Shown here: in pieces, positions 39,296-49,265 of the stretch | Layout of the letters: each line of letters starts with the position of its first letter | Position numbering within the stretch: the stretch's first letter is position 1 | Assembly: GCF_001989995.2 (NCBI RefSeq) | Contig: NZ_JAHGUP010000029.1 | Location: 28,798-92,797, forward strand | Direction of reading: 5' to 3' | Source: Vibrio anguillarum | Lineage (GTDB): Bacteria; Pseudomonadota; Gammaproteobacteria; Enterobacterales; Vibrionaceae | DNA: 64,000 bases | Made by a program: the position numbers and the translations under genes | The notes under the pieces: model-generated | The model's database searches: none | What the model saw: the letters and a program-made list of their open reading frames with translations, nothing else | Told to the model about the DNA's origin: nothing

Positions 39296-40288
39296 TTAAT
39301 TAGGTTTCTTTTCTACCAAGTCAATCGCGTAGGCGAGTGCTGTTCTAAAGCTCCCTGTATCCGCAAGCCCTTTCCCTGCCAATTCGAGTGCGGTGCCATG
39401 ATCGACCGATGTTCTTATAAAGGGTAGACCAAGAGTAATATTTACTGAACGACCAAAGCCTTTGTACTTTAACACGGGCAGGACTTGGTCGTGATACATG
39501 CCTAAAACAGCATCGGCATCTTGCAAGTATTTGTCATTGAAGATGGTGTCGGCTGGTAGTGGGCCAATCAAATTAATGCCATCTTGCTGACGAATTTTTT
39601 CTAGTGTTGGAGTGATGGTTTCTATCTCTTCACGGCCTAGACAGCCATCTTCTCCCGCGTGTGGGTTTAAACCACACACATAAATTTTGGGTTGAGCAAT
39701 GGCAAATTTTTCCACCAAATCTTTATGCAAAATAGTGATGATTTTTTCTAACCGCTCGACCGTTACTGCCTTTGATACATAAGCCAGTGGAATATGTGTT
39801 GTCACTAGCGCGACTCTCAACCCTTCTGTTGCGAGCATCATAACCACCAGTGGAGTATTAGACTTTTCTGCAAAGAATTCAGTGTGGCCGCTAAATGCAA
39901 CGCCAGCTCGGTTGATCACCCCCTTGTGCACAGGGCCGGTGACAATAGCATCAAATTCATCATTCATACAGCCTAAAGCGGCTCTTTCTAATGTATTTAA
40001 TACATAATGTCCATTGGCTTCATTCAGTTTCCCCGTTATCACCGGTGCGCCGAGGGGAATATGATCCACTACTAACCGTCCCGCTTGCTGTGGTTTTGGT
40101 GCAGAGGTGACTGAGTAGTCTTCCAATATAACGTCAATATTGAGCTCTTTAGCGCGCTCTGCAAGCAAGCTTTTGTCCGCGCATACCACCAGTTGATGTG
40201 CCCAATCTTCTTTTGATAAGGCCAGCACCAAATCTGGGCCAATACCCGCGGGCTCGCCAGCGGTAACCACGATGCGTTTAATTGTCAT
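39296..40288 (-). CDS. pdxA: 4-hydroxythreonine-4-phosphate dehydrogenase
   Basis: 330-residue NAD-dependent enzyme of pyridoxal phosphate synthesis. Start ATG at 40288 gives [20 protein letters not shown], the family N-terminus; it overlaps the surA 3' end by 11 bases, so the two are coupled. Metal-binding His residues lie in [22 protein letters not shown] and [12 protein letters not shown]. Confidence 0.96.
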   Translation of the reverse strand: MTIKRIVVTAGEPAGIGPDLVLALSKEDWAHQLVVCADKSLLAERAKELNIDVILEDYSVTSAPKPQQAGRLVVDHIPLGAPVITGKLNEANGHYVLNTLERAALGCMNDEFDAIVTGPVHKGVINRAGVAFSGHTEFFAEKSNTPLVVMMLATEGLRVALVTTHIPLAYVSKAVTVERLEKIITILHKDLVEKFAIAQPKIYVCGLNPHAGEDGCLGREEIETITPTLEKIRQQDGINLIGPLPADTIFNDKYLQDADAVLGMYHDQVLPVLKYKGFGRSVNITLGLPFIRTSVDHGTALELAGKGLADTGSFRTALAYAIDLVEKKPN

Positions 40289-41573
40289 CTTGGTTGTCCT
40301 GTATAATTTCGACAAAGGCACTGGCACGCATTTCTTGTAGCCATGCGCTGGCTTCTTCATTGAATTTTCGATTAAAAAGAATGCGATAAGCTTTGTTTTT
40401 CAGTGCGGAGTCGGTGCGGTCGACTTCACGGCGATCAAGCACTTCGACAATATGCCAACCATGAACGGTTTTAAAGGGTTCGCTGATTTGTCCAACCGAT
40501 AATGTTTCGATTTGATGTTGAAACTCCGGCACGTACAGATCCGGTGTTTGATAACCCAATTCGCCATTTTGCGCCGCAGAGCCGGGATCTTGGCTGTATT
40601 GTTGCGCCAATTCACCAAAGGTCGCTTCACCTGCCTTAATGCGACGAATGAAGTCATGTAGCTCTTTTTGTACGCCGTCATCGCTTAAAATGACCGTGGG
40701 TTTGATTAAAATATGGCGTGCATTAACTTCCGTGACCGCGACGGTTTCTAATCCTTTGACGTCATCAATTTTAAGAATGTGGAAACCGACGCCACTGCGA
40801 AATGGCCCAATAATAGAGCCTTTGTTTTGCATTTTGATTTGGTCGGCAAAAATTGTCGGCATTTCTTCTTTGCGCATCCAGCCCCAATCACCACCTTGCA
40901 GCGCTTTCGGACCTTTTGAATAGGTATAAGCCATGGTGCTGAAATCCGCTCCTTGGTTGAGTTTTTCGACTAAGGTTTTGGCTTGCTGTTCTACTGCGGC
41001 CTTATCTTGAGTGTCGTCAACACGCAGTTGGATGTGGCTGATTTTATATTGCACCGTTGCATTGGTTTCTTGCGCAAGAATATTGGCTAAGTTGTCCACT
41101 TCGTCCGGTAATATATTGATCCGGCGACGAACTAAAGCATTGCGCGCTTCACTTGCTGCAATTTCTTTACGTACTTGTTCGCGAAATTCGGCATAAGTCA
41201 GCCCTTCAGCAGTAACAGAAGCGTTAAGCTGTTCTAGGGTTTGATTATTGTTTTTCGCGATGTCGGCGATCGCGTCACTGAGTCGGTTATCGTCAATGCG
41301 CACGCCAATGCGTTGTGCTTCTTGTTGCTGAATGGTATCAATAATCAATTTTTCAACCACTTGCTCACGCAGCACAGTCTCTTCGGGTAGCGTTTGACCA
41401 TTTTTCTTTGCATTAATGGTCAAGGTTTTTAATGCACCATCAATGTCACTCTGTAAAATAACGCCACTATTGACGATGACGGCGACGCGATCGAGCTCAA
41501 CAGGAGTAGCGGATGCGGTGTTTAGGCTTAATGTTGCCATCAATCCAATCAGTGTGTGTTTCCACAATTTCAT
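40278..41573 (-). CDS. surA: SurA, periplasmic chaperone and peptidyl-prolyl isomerase
   Basis: 431-residue periplasmic protein. Signal peptide [20 protein letters not shown] (cleaved about S-A|T), N-terminal chaperone module of about 150 residues, two parvulin domains (around [10 protein letters not shown] and [11 protein letters not shown]), and a short C-terminal helix. Guides outer-membrane proteins, LptD among them, to the BAM complex. Start at 41573 chosen because it gives a clean signal peptide. Downstream of lptD and coupled to pdxA. Confidence 0.97.
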   Translation of the reverse strand: MKLWKHTLIGLMATLSLNTASATPVELDRVAVIVNSGVILQSDIDGALKTLTINAKKNGQTLPEETVLREQVVEKLIIDTIQQQEAQRIGVRIDDNRLSDAIADIAKNNNQTLEQLNASVTAEGLTYAEFREQVRKEIAASEARNALVRRRINILPDEVDNLANILAQETNATVQYKISHIQLRVDDTQDKAAVEQQAKTLVEKLNQGADFSTMAYTYSKGPKALQGGDWGWMRKEEMPTIFADQIKMQNKGSIIGPFRSGVGFHILKIDDVKGLETVAVTEVNARHILIKPTVILSDDGVQKELHDFIRRIKAGEATFGELAQQYSQDPGSAAQNGELGYQTPDLYVPEFQHQIETLSVGQISEPFKTVHGWHIVEVLDRREVDRTDSALKNKAYRILFNRKFNEEASAWLQEMRASAFVEIIQDNQDDN

Positions 41574-41598
41574 TTGTAGTCCTATCAAAATGAGCAAG

Positions 41599-41622
41599 GG
41601 CCTTTACGCTTAAGCAAAGGCC
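41599..41622 (-). terminator. Hairpin between lptD and surA
   Basis: GGCCTTT / AAAGGCC stem with a 10-base loop that itself contains GCTTAAGC, in the 56-base gap. No U-run; probably an attenuating or processing element. Confidence 0.5.
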
Positions 41623-41629
41623 GAATAAA

Positions 41630-43999
41630 TTAGTTGTTTAGGAAAAATGGACGACCATAACTTAATGAATTTCCAGCGCTGTCTACGCCCGTCATCCCGG
41701 AACCTGCACCAATCGTGGTGCCAAAACCGACAATACCAAAGTTCAAACTAAAGTTATTTTCGTAGAGTGGCGTAGCATTAGGGTCAGTAACAAAATCACC
41801 ATCCCATTTCCGCAGTTGATTACTATAAGTAAAACCAATATACCAACAATCTGAGGTGTAGCTTAGGTTAGCCAGCCACTCTAGGCTCTTTTCCGTGGTT
41901 AAATCGTAGAAGTACTGTCCGCTAGCATTCCACTTTTTGGAGATCTGATACCCAGCCAGTAAACCGGCTTGTGAAATGCCATCTTTGGTAATGGCATTGA
42001 TATTGGTAATTGTATCGCCAACGGTATTATCAATATACTCTTTGGTGACGTAACGATAGTTAGTTTGAATGTATCCAGAACCCACGCGGTACTCTAGAGT
42101 ACTATTGGCGAGCTGCATCGTACTGCTATCAATGTCGTATTGAACCCCGCCATGGTAGAAGAGTAAATCATCATAGTTGAAGTCCATTTCGACGGCCCAA
42201 GCCGAATAGTTGGAGTTAGTGTCTAAATTCTCTGTCTCATTGGGTGAGGAGTTCTTGAGATTTTTTTTGAGGTAAAAAATCTGGCCAAAAGAGATGTTTA
42301 AACGCTCTTTATACTGATCGTCGAAAAACCGTGAAGAGGCACCGTAGCTGATCTGATTTGCCGGGGCAATATAATCGACACCGCTGTATTTACGGCTGCG
42401 GAATAAACCATAATAATCGGTTTGCAGTAGCGTTGTATCGTATAGCCCGATATTGCGCTGATCTTCTCTCGGTACATACAGGTATTGAATCTGCGGCTCA
42501 AGTGTCTGCGTATAGTCATCAAACAGAACCGTATCTCTTTCCAGTACTAATCCCGCATGAGTTCTAAATTCTGGAATGATGCGTGAAACGCTCTCTTTTA
42601 GGTCTTTATAGTTATCCGAATTGAGGTCAACACCGTTGAGGTCTTGTTGGTAATAAGTACCAAGCACTCGCGCTTCGGTTGTCCAAGTGCCCCAGGTGTT
42701 ACTGAGAGGAATAGTAAAGCCCGGTTCAATGTGCGCTCGGGTGGCTGCAGGTTTTCCTCTTGCATCGGTTTCAAAACGCGACAGATGGCTCACCATATCA
42801 AAGTTCAAATACGGTAATAATTCGGGCGCATAGTAATTAAACGCAATCTGTGGCATCAAGCGATAGGGTTGGTTGGTGCTAGTTTTGTCTTCTGTAAGCA
42901 GCTGAAAGTCGCGAACCAGTATCGATGAATCCCAATTGTGGGTCCGGTAGGTGGCTTTACCTTCTTGGATAAGCTGACCATCTTCTCGGTTACCGATACC
43001 TGAGTCTAAATCACTAAAGTAGCTAATGTCACTGACTTGAGAGTAGTCAATTTCAAACTTCCAAGCTTGGTTGAAAATACCACTGTGTTGGTATTGGAAG
43101 CCCCAGCGGCTGCCCTTTTCCGGATATTTTTGATCATCAGGTAAATATTCAGATTTAATGTTACCTGTACCAAAATCATTCAGATAACGGAATTCACTGT
43201 TTAATTGCGTACCGCGTTCTTGCATATATTTAAAGGTCGTTTCTAGGTCATAGTTTGGCGCTAAGTTCCAATAAATAGGCACTTGGGCTTCAAAACCATT
43301 GCTAGAACCGTAAGAAACGGTAGGGTATAAAAATCCCGTTTTACGTGTGTCGCCAATCGGCACCGTAAGAAATGGCAGATAAAAAATCGGAATATTTTGA
43401 ATCTCGAAGCGCGGATTATAAAAAGTGGCTTGCTCTTCATTTTGGTCAATATCAATGCTGGATGCTTTCAATCGCCATGCATTATTGCCTTCAGGGCAAG
43501 AGGTAATCGAACCATCTTCTATCTCATAAACGGCCTTACCCGTTTTGGAAATATACACAGCTTCACCGCGGCCGGGTTCACACAAAAATTGATATTTTGT
43601 GTTCTCTAATGTCATTAAATCCGTATTAAGATTGTTGGTGGCTTTGTCAGAAATGGTCCTTACTTCACCGTCACTGAAGTTGACATTACCTTGCGCAACC
43701 ACAATATTATCTTTCTGATGCAGGGTAACGGTATCCGCTAGAATGCGTTTTTTACCTTGAACAACGACCACATTGCCTGAGTAGTTTGCGCGTTCACCGT
43801 TCACGGCTTCTAGCGTATCAGCCTCGACATTAATCGGTTGCTGACTTGAGTTTTCTGCTTCAGGTTCGTTGATCAAACATTGATCTATAGCGGGCATTTC
43901 CTGCACACTATTGTCTAACATAGCTTCTGCTTGAGTCTGTGGCACAAAAAGAGCTGCGCTAATTGAAGCGGCTAACAAGGTGCGGGAAAAACATGACAT
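41630..43999 (-). CDS. lptD: LptD, outer-membrane LPS assembly barrel
   Basis: 789-residue outer-membrane protein. Signal peptide of about 24 residues, an LptA-like N-terminal beta-jellyroll ([40 protein letters not shown]), then the 26-strand barrel. It receives LPS through the periplasmic bridge and inserts it in the outer leaflet with LptE. Mature Cys residues: C41, one in QFLCEPGRG, one in TSCPEGN, and a single one near the C-terminus in SDCWYIGF, where E. coli has a Cys-Cys pair. First gene of the minus-strand series to apaH. Confidence 0.96.
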   Translation of the reverse strand: MSCFSRTLLAASISAALFVPQTQAEAMLDNSVQEMPAIDQCLINEPEAENSSQQPINVEADTLEAVNGERANYSGNVVVVQGKKRILADTVTLHQKDNIVVAQGNVNFSDGEVRTISDKATNNLNTDLMTLENTKYQFLCEPGRGEAVYISKTGKAVYEIEDGSITSCPEGNNAWRLKASSIDIDQNEEQATFYNPRFEIQNIPIFYLPFLTVPIGDTRKTGFLYPTVSYGSSNGFEAQVPIYWNLAPNYDLETTFKYMQERGTQLNSEFRYLNDFGTGNIKSEYLPDDQKYPEKGSRWGFQYQHSGIFNQAWKFEIDYSQVSDISYFSDLDSGIGNREDGQLIQEGKATYRTHNWDSSILVRDFQLLTEDKTSTNQPYRLMPQIAFNYYAPELLPYLNFDMVSHLSRFETDARGKPAATRAHIEPGFTIPLSNTWGTWTTEARVLGTYYQQDLNGVDLNSDNYKDLKESVSRIIPEFRTHAGLVLERDTVLFDDYTQTLEPQIQYLYVPREDQRNIGLYDTTLLQTDYYGLFRSRKYSGVDYIAPANQISYGASSRFFDDQYKERLNISFGQIFYLKKNLKNSSPNETENLDTNSNYSAWAVEMDFNYDDLLFYHGGVQYDIDSSTMQLANSTLEYRVGSGYIQTNYRYVTKEYIDNTVGDTITNINAITKDGISQAGLLAGYQISKKWNASGQYFYDLTTEKSLEWLANLSYTSDCWYIGFTYSNQLRKWDGDFVTDPNATPLYENNFSLNFGIVGFGTTIGAGSGMTGVDSAGNSLSYGRPFFLNN

Positions 44000-44148
44000 C
44001 GAGTTGTACTATCCTGTTTGAACTTGATTGATTCGGAAGATGGATGGCCGAATGTAAAATAAAACGTTTCTTATCATAAAGGAAATTGAAGCTCCCGGCA
44101 CTATCAGACCGCTTTACTCCTGAAAAATTCATAGATTGAGAGCACATA

Positions 44149-45003
44149 ATGCATATTTTTGGCAAAATTCTTGGCGCTTTTTTTGGCTTCTTATTTGGAG
44201 GACCGTTTGGCGCATTTTTTGGTTTGTTTCTCGGGCATCAATTTGATAAAGCTCGTCGTTTGAATCAAGCGGGGTTTAAAACTAGCTCATTTGGTTCAGG
44301 GCCAAGCCAAACTGAGCGACAAGACGAATTTTTTAAAGCCGCTTTCGCGGTCATGGGCCATGTTGCTAAAGCGAAAGGGCAAGTCACCAAAGAAGAGATC
44401 CAGCTAGCTACCATCATGATGGAGCGTATGAACTTACATGGTGAGCAACGTAAAGCGGCTCAAGATGCGTTTCGTGAGGGGAAAGAGAGTGGTTTTCCTT
44501 TAGAGGAAGTGTTGGAGCGTGTGCGCCTTTCGACGGGTGGACGCTTTGACTTGTTGCAATTTTTCCTCGAATTGCAAATATCAGCCGCGTTTGCCGATGG
44601 GGATGTTCACCCTAGCGAGCGCAATGTACTGCACAAAATCGCTCGTAGTTTGGGTTTCTCATCCGATCAACTGGAAAGACGCTTGCGTATGCAAGAAGCG
44701 GCCTTTCGTTTTCAACAAGGCGGAAATTTTGGTGGCCAACAACAAGGCTACCAGCAATCTGGGCAGTGGCAACAAGCCGCGCAAGCTGAACGCCTCACTG
44801 ATGCTTACGATGTGTTAGGCGTGAGTAAAGATGCGGATGCTAAAGAGATTAAACGTGCCTATCGCAAATTGATGAATGAGCATCACCCAGATAAATTGAT
44901 GGCCAAAGGCTTACCACCAGAGATGATGAACGTTGCGAAAGAAAAATCGCAAGAGATCCAAAATGCGTACGATTTGATTAAGAAAGAGAAGGGTTTTAAG
45001 TAA
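44149..45003 (+). CDS. djlA: DjlA, membrane-anchored DnaJ-like co-chaperone
   Basis: 284-residue protein. N-terminal Gly/Phe-rich membrane segment (GAFFGFLFGGPFGAFFGLFL), a TerB-like helical middle (about residues 60-170), a Gln/Gly-rich linker, and a C-terminal J domain with H246-P247-D248. Stimulates DnaK at the membrane. Divergent from lptD, as in E. coli. Confidence 0.95.
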   Translation: MHIFGKILGAFFGFLFGGPFGAFFGLFLGHQFDKARRLNQAGFKTSSFGSGPSQTERQDEFFKAAFAVMGHVAKAKGQVTKEEIQLATIMMERMNLHGEQRKAAQDAFREGKESGFPLEEVLERVRLSTGGRFDLLQFFLELQISAAFADGDVHPSERNVLHKIARSLGFSSDQLERRLRMQEAAFRFQQGGNFGGQQQGYQQSGQWQQAAQAERLTDAYDVLGVSKDADAKEIKRAYRKLMNEHHPDKLMAKGLPPEMMNVAKEKSQEIQNAYDLIKKEKGFK

Positions 45004-45041
45004 CCGGCTATCGTGAATTACCGCGAACGTTCCAATCGATT

Positions 45042-45066
45042 GAGCTGGTGCAAACTGGCTCTTTTT
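45042..45066 (+). terminator. Terminator after djlA
   Basis: GAGCTGGT-GCAA-ACTGGCTC stem with two G-T pairs, followed by TTTTTATTA. Confidence 0.75.
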
Positions 45067-45088
45067 ATTATGAGCATACGCAAGACAC

Positions 45089-45118
45089 AAAAAAAGCCAA
45101 GTTTGAAAACTTGGCTTT
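45089..45118 (-). terminator. Terminator of the first tRNA operon
   Basis: AAAAGCCAAGTTT / AAACTTGGCTTT stem; on the minus strand it ends in a U-run. It lies 6 bases beyond the last tRNA-Asn. Confidence 0.92.
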
Positions 45119-45124
45119 AGAAAG

Positions 45125-45200
45125 TGGCTCCCCCTGCAAGACTTGAACTTGCGACATACGGATTAACAGTCCGCCGTTCTACCGACTGAACTAAGGGGGA
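45125..45200 (-). tRNA. tRNA-Asn (GTT)
   Basis: 76 bases including an encoded CCA. Acceptor stem TCCCCCT / AGGGGGA, anticodon GTT in CTGTTAATC. Identical to the copies at 45341 and 46025. Confidence 0.97.
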
Positions 45201-45230
45201 ACGAATGTTTGCTTATCTTATGCAGATAAA

Positions 45231-45306
<76 letters not shown>

Positions 45307-45340
45307 GCCGAATCAATAAGCAGTGCTCATTGATGAAAAG

Positions 45341-45416
45341 TGGCTCCCCCTGCAAGACTTGAACTTGCGACATACGGATTAACAGTCCGCCGTTCTACCG
45401 ACTGAACTAAGGGGGA
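45341..45416 (-). tRNA. tRNA-Asn (GTT)
   Basis: 76 bases with encoded CCA, identical to the copy at 45125. Second Asn gene of the same operon. Confidence 0.97.
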
Positions 45417-45431
45417 ACAGGTTTTAAAGAA

Positions 45432-45507
<76 letters not shown>

Positions 45508-45562
45508 ACATTTTTATCTTTAAATTTATTGTCTGTGCTAGGCACCAACAATTTAGAAACTG

Positions 45563-45638
45563 TGGTGCCCGGAGGCGGAATCGAACCACCGACACGAGGA
45601 TTTTCAATCCTCTGCTCTACCGACTGAGCTATCCGGGC
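45563..45638 (-). tRNA. tRNA-Phe (GAA)
   Basis: 76 bases with encoded CCA. Acceptor GCCCGGA / TCCGGGC, anticodon GAA in TTGAAAA. First gene of the Phe-Thr-Asn-Thr-Asn operon in transcription order. Confidence 0.97.
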
Positions 45639-45648
45639 GACGGGGTGT

Positions 45649-45677
45649 ATTAAAAGGTTTTTCGCATTTAACGTCAA
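45649..45677 (-). promoter_or_regulatory. Promoter of the Phe-Thr-Asn-Thr-Asn tRNA operon
   Basis: Minus strand: TTGACG (45672-45677), 17 bases, TTTAAT (45649-45654), then a GC-rich discriminator, right before tRNA-Phe. Same -35, spacing and -10 as the second tRNA operon promoter at 46437. Confidence 0.8.
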
Positions 45678-45990
45678 CAGTAAAATGCAAAAAAAATGTC
45701 GTTTGTTGTTTTTCTATACTTAGTGACTCGTTTTTGCCCATTTTCGTTAAAAATTAGTGTCAGATTAGATAGGGAAAGAGGCGTTGAAAAGAAAATAGGA
45801 GCTTTGAATGGAGCAAATAGCGAATAAAAGCGCGTTGAAAAACACACGTTTATCCGCTTGGTTACACTAAAGGAGCAAACTCACCAGACTGGTTTTAGTT
45901 TTTGACGGAAAATGGACTGACCCATAATTCAATCGTTGTAGAGGTAATCGCTGTAGAGGTAGAGGGGATTGGATAAATATGACAGGTAAT
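45678..45990. other. Spacer between two tRNA operons
   Basis: No tRNA or long gene. It holds the 20-codon ORF at 45808 and a short imperfect repeat of TGTAGAGGTA (about 45936-45965). No other structure seen. Confidence 0.5.
45808..45870 (+). CDS. Possible 20-residue small protein between tRNA operons
   Basis: ATG at 45808 with AGGAG six bases upstream, and TAA at 45868-45870. Product MEQIANKSALKNTRLSAWLH, a basic peptide that could form an amphipathic helix. It is antisense to the tRNA transcription direction. No homologue recognised; chance occurrence is quite possible for so short a frame, so the ribosome binding site is the main support. Confidence 0.25.
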   Translation: MEQIANKSALKNTRLSAWLH

Positions 45991-46019
45991 AAAAAAGCCA
46001 AGTCGTTAGACTTGGCTTT
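45991..46019 (-). terminator. Terminator of the second tRNA operon
   Basis: AAAAGCCAAGTC / GACTTGGCTTT stem, U-run on the minus strand, 6 bases beyond tRNA-Asn. Nearly the same sequence as the terminator of the first operon, as expected of a duplicated unit. Confidence 0.9.
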
Positions 46020-46024
46020 AAAAG

Positions 46025-46100
46025 TGGCTCCCCCTGCAAGACTTGAACTTGCGACATACGGATTAACAGTCCGCCGTTCTACCGACTGAACTAAGGGGGA
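46025..46100 (-). tRNA. tRNA-Asn (GTT)
   Basis: 76 bases with encoded CCA, identical to the two Asn copies in the other operon. Last gene of the Phe-Thr-Phe-Asn operon. Confidence 0.97.
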
Positions 46101-46136
46101 ATTATCTGTGTAAGTCTAAGACTTCGCACCAAATAA

Positions 46137-46212
46137 TGGTGCCTCGAGGCGGAATCGAACCACCGACACGAGGATTTTCAATCCTCTGCTCTACCGACTG
46201 AGCTATCGAGGC
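46137..46212 (-). tRNA. tRNA-Phe (GAA) with altered acceptor stem
   Basis: 76 bases with encoded CCA. The body is identical to the other two Phe copies, but the acceptor stem is GCCTCGA / TCGAGGC instead of GCCCGGA / TCCGGGC: pairs 4-69 and 5-68 are both changed on both sides, keeping Watson-Crick pairing. Confidence 0.96.
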
Positions 46213-46218
46213 AATAAA

Positions 46219-46294
<76 letters not shown>

Positions 46295-46349
46295 GCACTT
46301 TATTTATTGCTTGCTGCTACTTTAACAAAAGCACCAACAATTTAATTTG

Positions 46350-46425
46350 TGGTGCCCGGAGGCGGAATCGAACCACCGACACGAGGATTTTCAATCCTCT
46401 GCTCTACCGACTGAGCTATCCGGGC
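46350..46425 (-). tRNA. tRNA-Phe (GAA)
   Basis: 76 bases with encoded CCA, identical to the copy at 45563. First gene of the Phe-Thr-Phe-Asn operon in transcription order. Confidence 0.97.
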
Positions 46426-46436
46426 AACGGAGCGCT

Positions 46437-46465
46437 ATTAAACGGATTTTCCCTTCAATCGTCAA
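46437..46465 (-). promoter_or_regulatory. Promoter of the Phe-Thr-Phe-Asn tRNA operon
   Basis: Minus strand: TTGACG (46460-46465), 17 bases, TTTAAT (46437-46442), then AGCGCTCCG, a GC-rich discriminator typical of stable RNA promoters under stringent control. Confidence 0.82.
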
Positions 46466-46531
46466 CTGCTTTTTGGAAATATTTTGAAAAAACGGTTTGT
46501 TTGCTGCGAATTTAGACAAAGCTGCGCTTTT

Positions 46532-47662
46532 TTATCCACCTGCGTTAAATTCCTTTTTGAATTTTGTTACTTTTTCTAAGTACCTTCTCGATTCAGCATT
46601 AGGGTGTTTTTGGGTCAGCGCCCAATAGACTTGATTGGGTTGCAGTGAATTTAAGTCCCTCATCGCTCGTTTCCTATCTTTGCTAAAGGTATTCAGTACT
46701 CCTCCTGTGCCGCCGTTGTAGGCCGAAATCATACTGTATTCGAGTGACGTTGGATGGCTGACCTCTTTGAGGTAGCGGTTTTTCAGAATATAAAAATAGG
46801 CCGTTCCCGTATCAATATTTTTTTCGGGATCAAACAGATATTCAGGGCTGGGCTCACCAGATTTATTTTTGACCAGTTTAAAGACATCTCGACCTGCGGT
46901 TTTAGGAACCACTTGCATCAGGCCATACGCATTGGCCCAACTGACGGCGTAGGGGTTAAAGCTACTTTCCGTTTTTATGATCGCGTAGATCAGATCTTCG
47001 GGAATGTTATATTTTTTCGAGGCTCGGTGCACGATGTCGGCGTATTTATAACCTCGTTTAGAGGCATGATCCGCTACCATAGGAATTTCCACATAGTAGG
47101 CTTTTTTGAAATCAACGTTCTTAATTTTTAATTTATTTTCAATAAGATAATCAGCAAATCGATTCGCGCGCCAACCCCACTGGATCGGTTGTTTATCTTG
47201 ATCAAGCACTTGGTTGTACAAAAATGGCTGACCATTCAATTCGATATTTTGTGAAGAGAAAAGGTCAACGTGTGCGGGATCATCAGGCGTGAGCAAGGTG
47301 GTAATAATGGCATTGCGCAGATGTTTTTTTGGGTCAGTTGGGGAAACTGTTTCGATAATAATGGTTCCCGTGGAGAAATTGACTTCGGAACGACTCAGGT
47401 AATTATCGATGTATTTTACATAGTTGCTTTTACCGGCGACTTTGATCTCTTTACTGCCCCAACGTTTTTCAATGTTGCCAGAAAAACTGCTGATCAGTGC
47501 ATCTAAGGCGGCGGTATCTTTGACAAATTGCCCGGGTAATTGCGCTAAGTTTTTGGCAAAACGATTGGTCGGCTCATAGTCGACGCTGTATATGCGTTCA
47601 ACTAATTCTCGGCTACAACCGGCCAGTAGCATTGCAATAAAAAAGTAAGTCAGCTTTCTCAT
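46532..47662 (-). CDS. mltC: MltC, membrane-bound lytic transglycosylase C
   Basis: 376-residue outer-membrane lipoprotein that cleaves peptidoglycan with formation of 1,6-anhydro muropeptides. Lipobox L-L-A-G-C16 after a short signal. An N-terminal DUF3393 part is followed by the SLT domain with the catalytic Glu in AIIKTESSFNP, then AYGLMQVVP and SAYNGGTGGV. The yggX-mltC order behind mutY is as in E. coli. Confidence 0.96.
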   Translation of the reverse strand: MRKLTYFFIAMLLAGCSRELVERIYSVDYEPTNRFAKNLAQLPGQFVKDTAALDALISSFSGNIEKRWGSKEIKVAGKSNYVKYIDNYLSRSEVNFSTGTIIIETVSPTDPKKHLRNAIITTLLTPDDPAHVDLFSSQNIELNGQPFLYNQVLDQDKQPIQWGWRANRFADYLIENKLKIKNVDFKKAYYVEIPMVADHASKRGYKYADIVHRASKKYNIPEDLIYAIIKTESSFNPYAVSWANAYGLMQVVPKTAGRDVFKLVKNKSGEPSPEYLFDPEKNIDTGTAYFYILKNRYLKEVSHPTSLEYSMISAYNGGTGGVLNTFSKDRKRAMRDLNSLQPNQVYWALTQKHPNAESRRYLEKVTKFKKEFNAGG

Positions 47663-47740
47663 TATCTTCCCAATACAAAAATGACATCAGAGCGTTTACC
47701 ATGATGTCATTGATTATCCTCGAAATAAATAAGGTATCTC

Positions 47741-48013
47741 TTATTTGCTTGGTGGCGTGTAGCCTTCGATATGGACCTCTTTTCCTTCAAATAGGAAGTT
47801 GGTCATTTCGGTTTCCAGCAATTTACGATGTTCAGGGTCCATCATATTGAGTTTTTTCTCGTTGATCAGCATGGTTTGCTTATGCTGCCATTGTGCCCAA
47901 GCCTCTTTTGAGATGTTGTCAAAAATACGTTTACCCAATTCACCTGGGTACAGTTGAAAATCCAAACCGTCGGCTTCTTTATTTAGTCGAGCACAAAATA
48001 CAGTGCGGCTCAT
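47741..48013 (-). CDS. yggX: YggX, oxidative-damage protection protein (Fe trafficking)
   Basis: 90-residue cytosolic protein nearly identical in pattern to E. coli YggX ([44 protein letters not shown]). It protects Fe-S enzymes from oxidants and supports MutY function genetically. Start ATG at 48013 is preferred over a GTG two codons earlier because of GAGGAAG upstream. 21 bases after mutY. Confidence 0.95.
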   Translation of the reverse strand: MSRTVFCARLNKEADGLDFQLYPGELGKRIFDNISKEAWAQWQHKQTMLINEKKLNMMDPEHRKLLETEMTNFLFEGKEVHIEGYTPPSK

Positions 48014-48034
48014 GGTCACTTCCTCTTCGGTGTT

Positions 48035-49090
48035 TTAAGGGTTAATTTCAAATGGAAGGCTTTCTAGCAACTGTTTTACAGGAGCGGCTAAGCCGATTTG
48101 TTCCGGTTGGGCTAAGTTATACCAAAGACCTTTGCTTGCTTCCATGATGATGTTCGGTTGTTGAGATAACTCCACCAAGATCGGTGTGATCTCTAAATGA
48201 TAATGGCTAAACGTGTGGCGAAAAGCGATGAGTGGGCGAATAGAGCGGATAGCGCTCTCTTTGATGGCTCTGTGATCAAGTTGATCTTCGATGGCACTAT
48301 TGGGGTTTTCAGGGAAGCAAAATAATCCACCCCAAATTCCACTTTGAGGGCGCTGTTCTAACCATACTTGATGGTTATGGTGTAGCATCACAAACCAAGT
48401 TTGCTTGGTTGGTTTGTCTGTGTTTGGTTTTTTGCCCGGATAATCGAGTGGGTTATTTTGTTTATTGGCGATGCAAAAAGATTCAACTGGGCAGAGCGTG
48501 CATTTCGGTTTGCTGCGTGTGCAGACCATCGCCCCCATATCCATCATGGCTTGGTTATATTTATCAACATCTTGCGCTGGCGTATTTTGTTCGGCATGTT
48601 GCCACAACTGAGTTTCAACCTTTTTTTGCCCCGGCCAGCCTTCGACAGCAAAACAGCGGGCTAAAGTACGCTTTACGTTACCATCTAAAATGGCGTGCGG
48701 CTGCTTATAAACCGAAGAAAGCACCGCCGCAGCGGTTGAGCGGCCAATACCCGGTAGAGCATTCATCTGTTCGATATCAAGGGGAAACTCACCGCCATAT
48801 TCGCTGGCCACTATTTTGGCTGCTTTGTGTAGATTGCGCGCACGTGCGTAATAACCAAGGCCGGTCCATAGGTGCAGTACCTCGTCTTGTTCTGCATTGG
48901 CTAAATCAATCACGGTTGGAAAACGTTGCATGAAGCGTTCGAAATAAGGGATTACCGTTGCGACTTGAGTTTGTTGGAGCATAATTTCCGACAGCCAAAC
49001 GCTGTAGGCCGTTTTGTTTTGTTGCCACGGCAAATGTTTGCGCCCATAGGCGTCATACCATTTTAAAATGGCGTTAGCGAAAGGTGTCAC
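48035..49090 (-). CDS. mutY: MutY, adenine DNA glycosylase
   Basis: 351-residue base-excision enzyme removing A opposite 8-oxoG. Helix-hairpin-helix [12 protein letters not shown] with the catalytic Asp in ILDGNVKR just after, the 4Fe-4S ligands C-x6-C-x2-C-x5-C ([17 protein letters not shown]), and the C-terminal NUDIX-like 8-oxoG reader ([12 protein letters not shown]). GTG start at 49090, the only start that gives the family N-terminus; its ribosome binding site is weak. Confidence 0.96.
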   Translation of the reverse strand: MTPFANAILKWYDAYGRKHLPWQQNKTAYSVWLSEIMLQQTQVATVIPYFERFMQRFPTVIDLANAEQDEVLHLWTGLGYYARARNLHKAAKIVASEYGGEFPLDIEQMNALPGIGRSTAAAVLSSVYKQPHAILDGNVKRTLARCFAVEGWPGQKKVETQLWQHAEQNTPAQDVDKYNQAMMDMGAMVCTRSKPKCTLCPVESFCIANKQNNPLDYPGKKPNTDKPTKQTWFVMLHHNHQVWLEQRPQSGIWGGLFCFPENPNSAIEDQLDHRAIKESAIRSIRPLIAFRHTFSHYHLEITPILVELSQQPNIIMEASKGLWYNLAQPEQIGLAAPVKQLLESLPFEINP

Positions 49091-49265
49091 GACAGGCTCT
49101 TTGGTTTATAGTTTTAGTGGAGCAAAATTGCACCACATAAATGTGACGTTGTAAAACGGACAAATTGTGTGGATTTATCCAACAAGTTTATTTCGATAAC
49201 ACTTGCACCGAGAATAATTCTTTGGATAATCCCCGCTTTGATTAATCAATGTGCAGGCAAGATCA

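Noticed and set aside
44000..44148. Sigma-E promoter of lptD
   Set aside because: GGAGCTT is present on the minus strand, but I find no acceptable TCTAA-type -10 at 15-17 bases.
46754..47131. Open frame antisense to mltC (125 codons)
   Set aside because: Covers the SLT catalytic region of mltC; low-complexity, no motif.
48409..48933. Long open frame (174 codons) antisense to mutY
   Set aside because: Lies fully within mutY, which has all family motifs; the translation has no domain pattern and is rich in Cys, Trp and Arg as typical of antisense frames.
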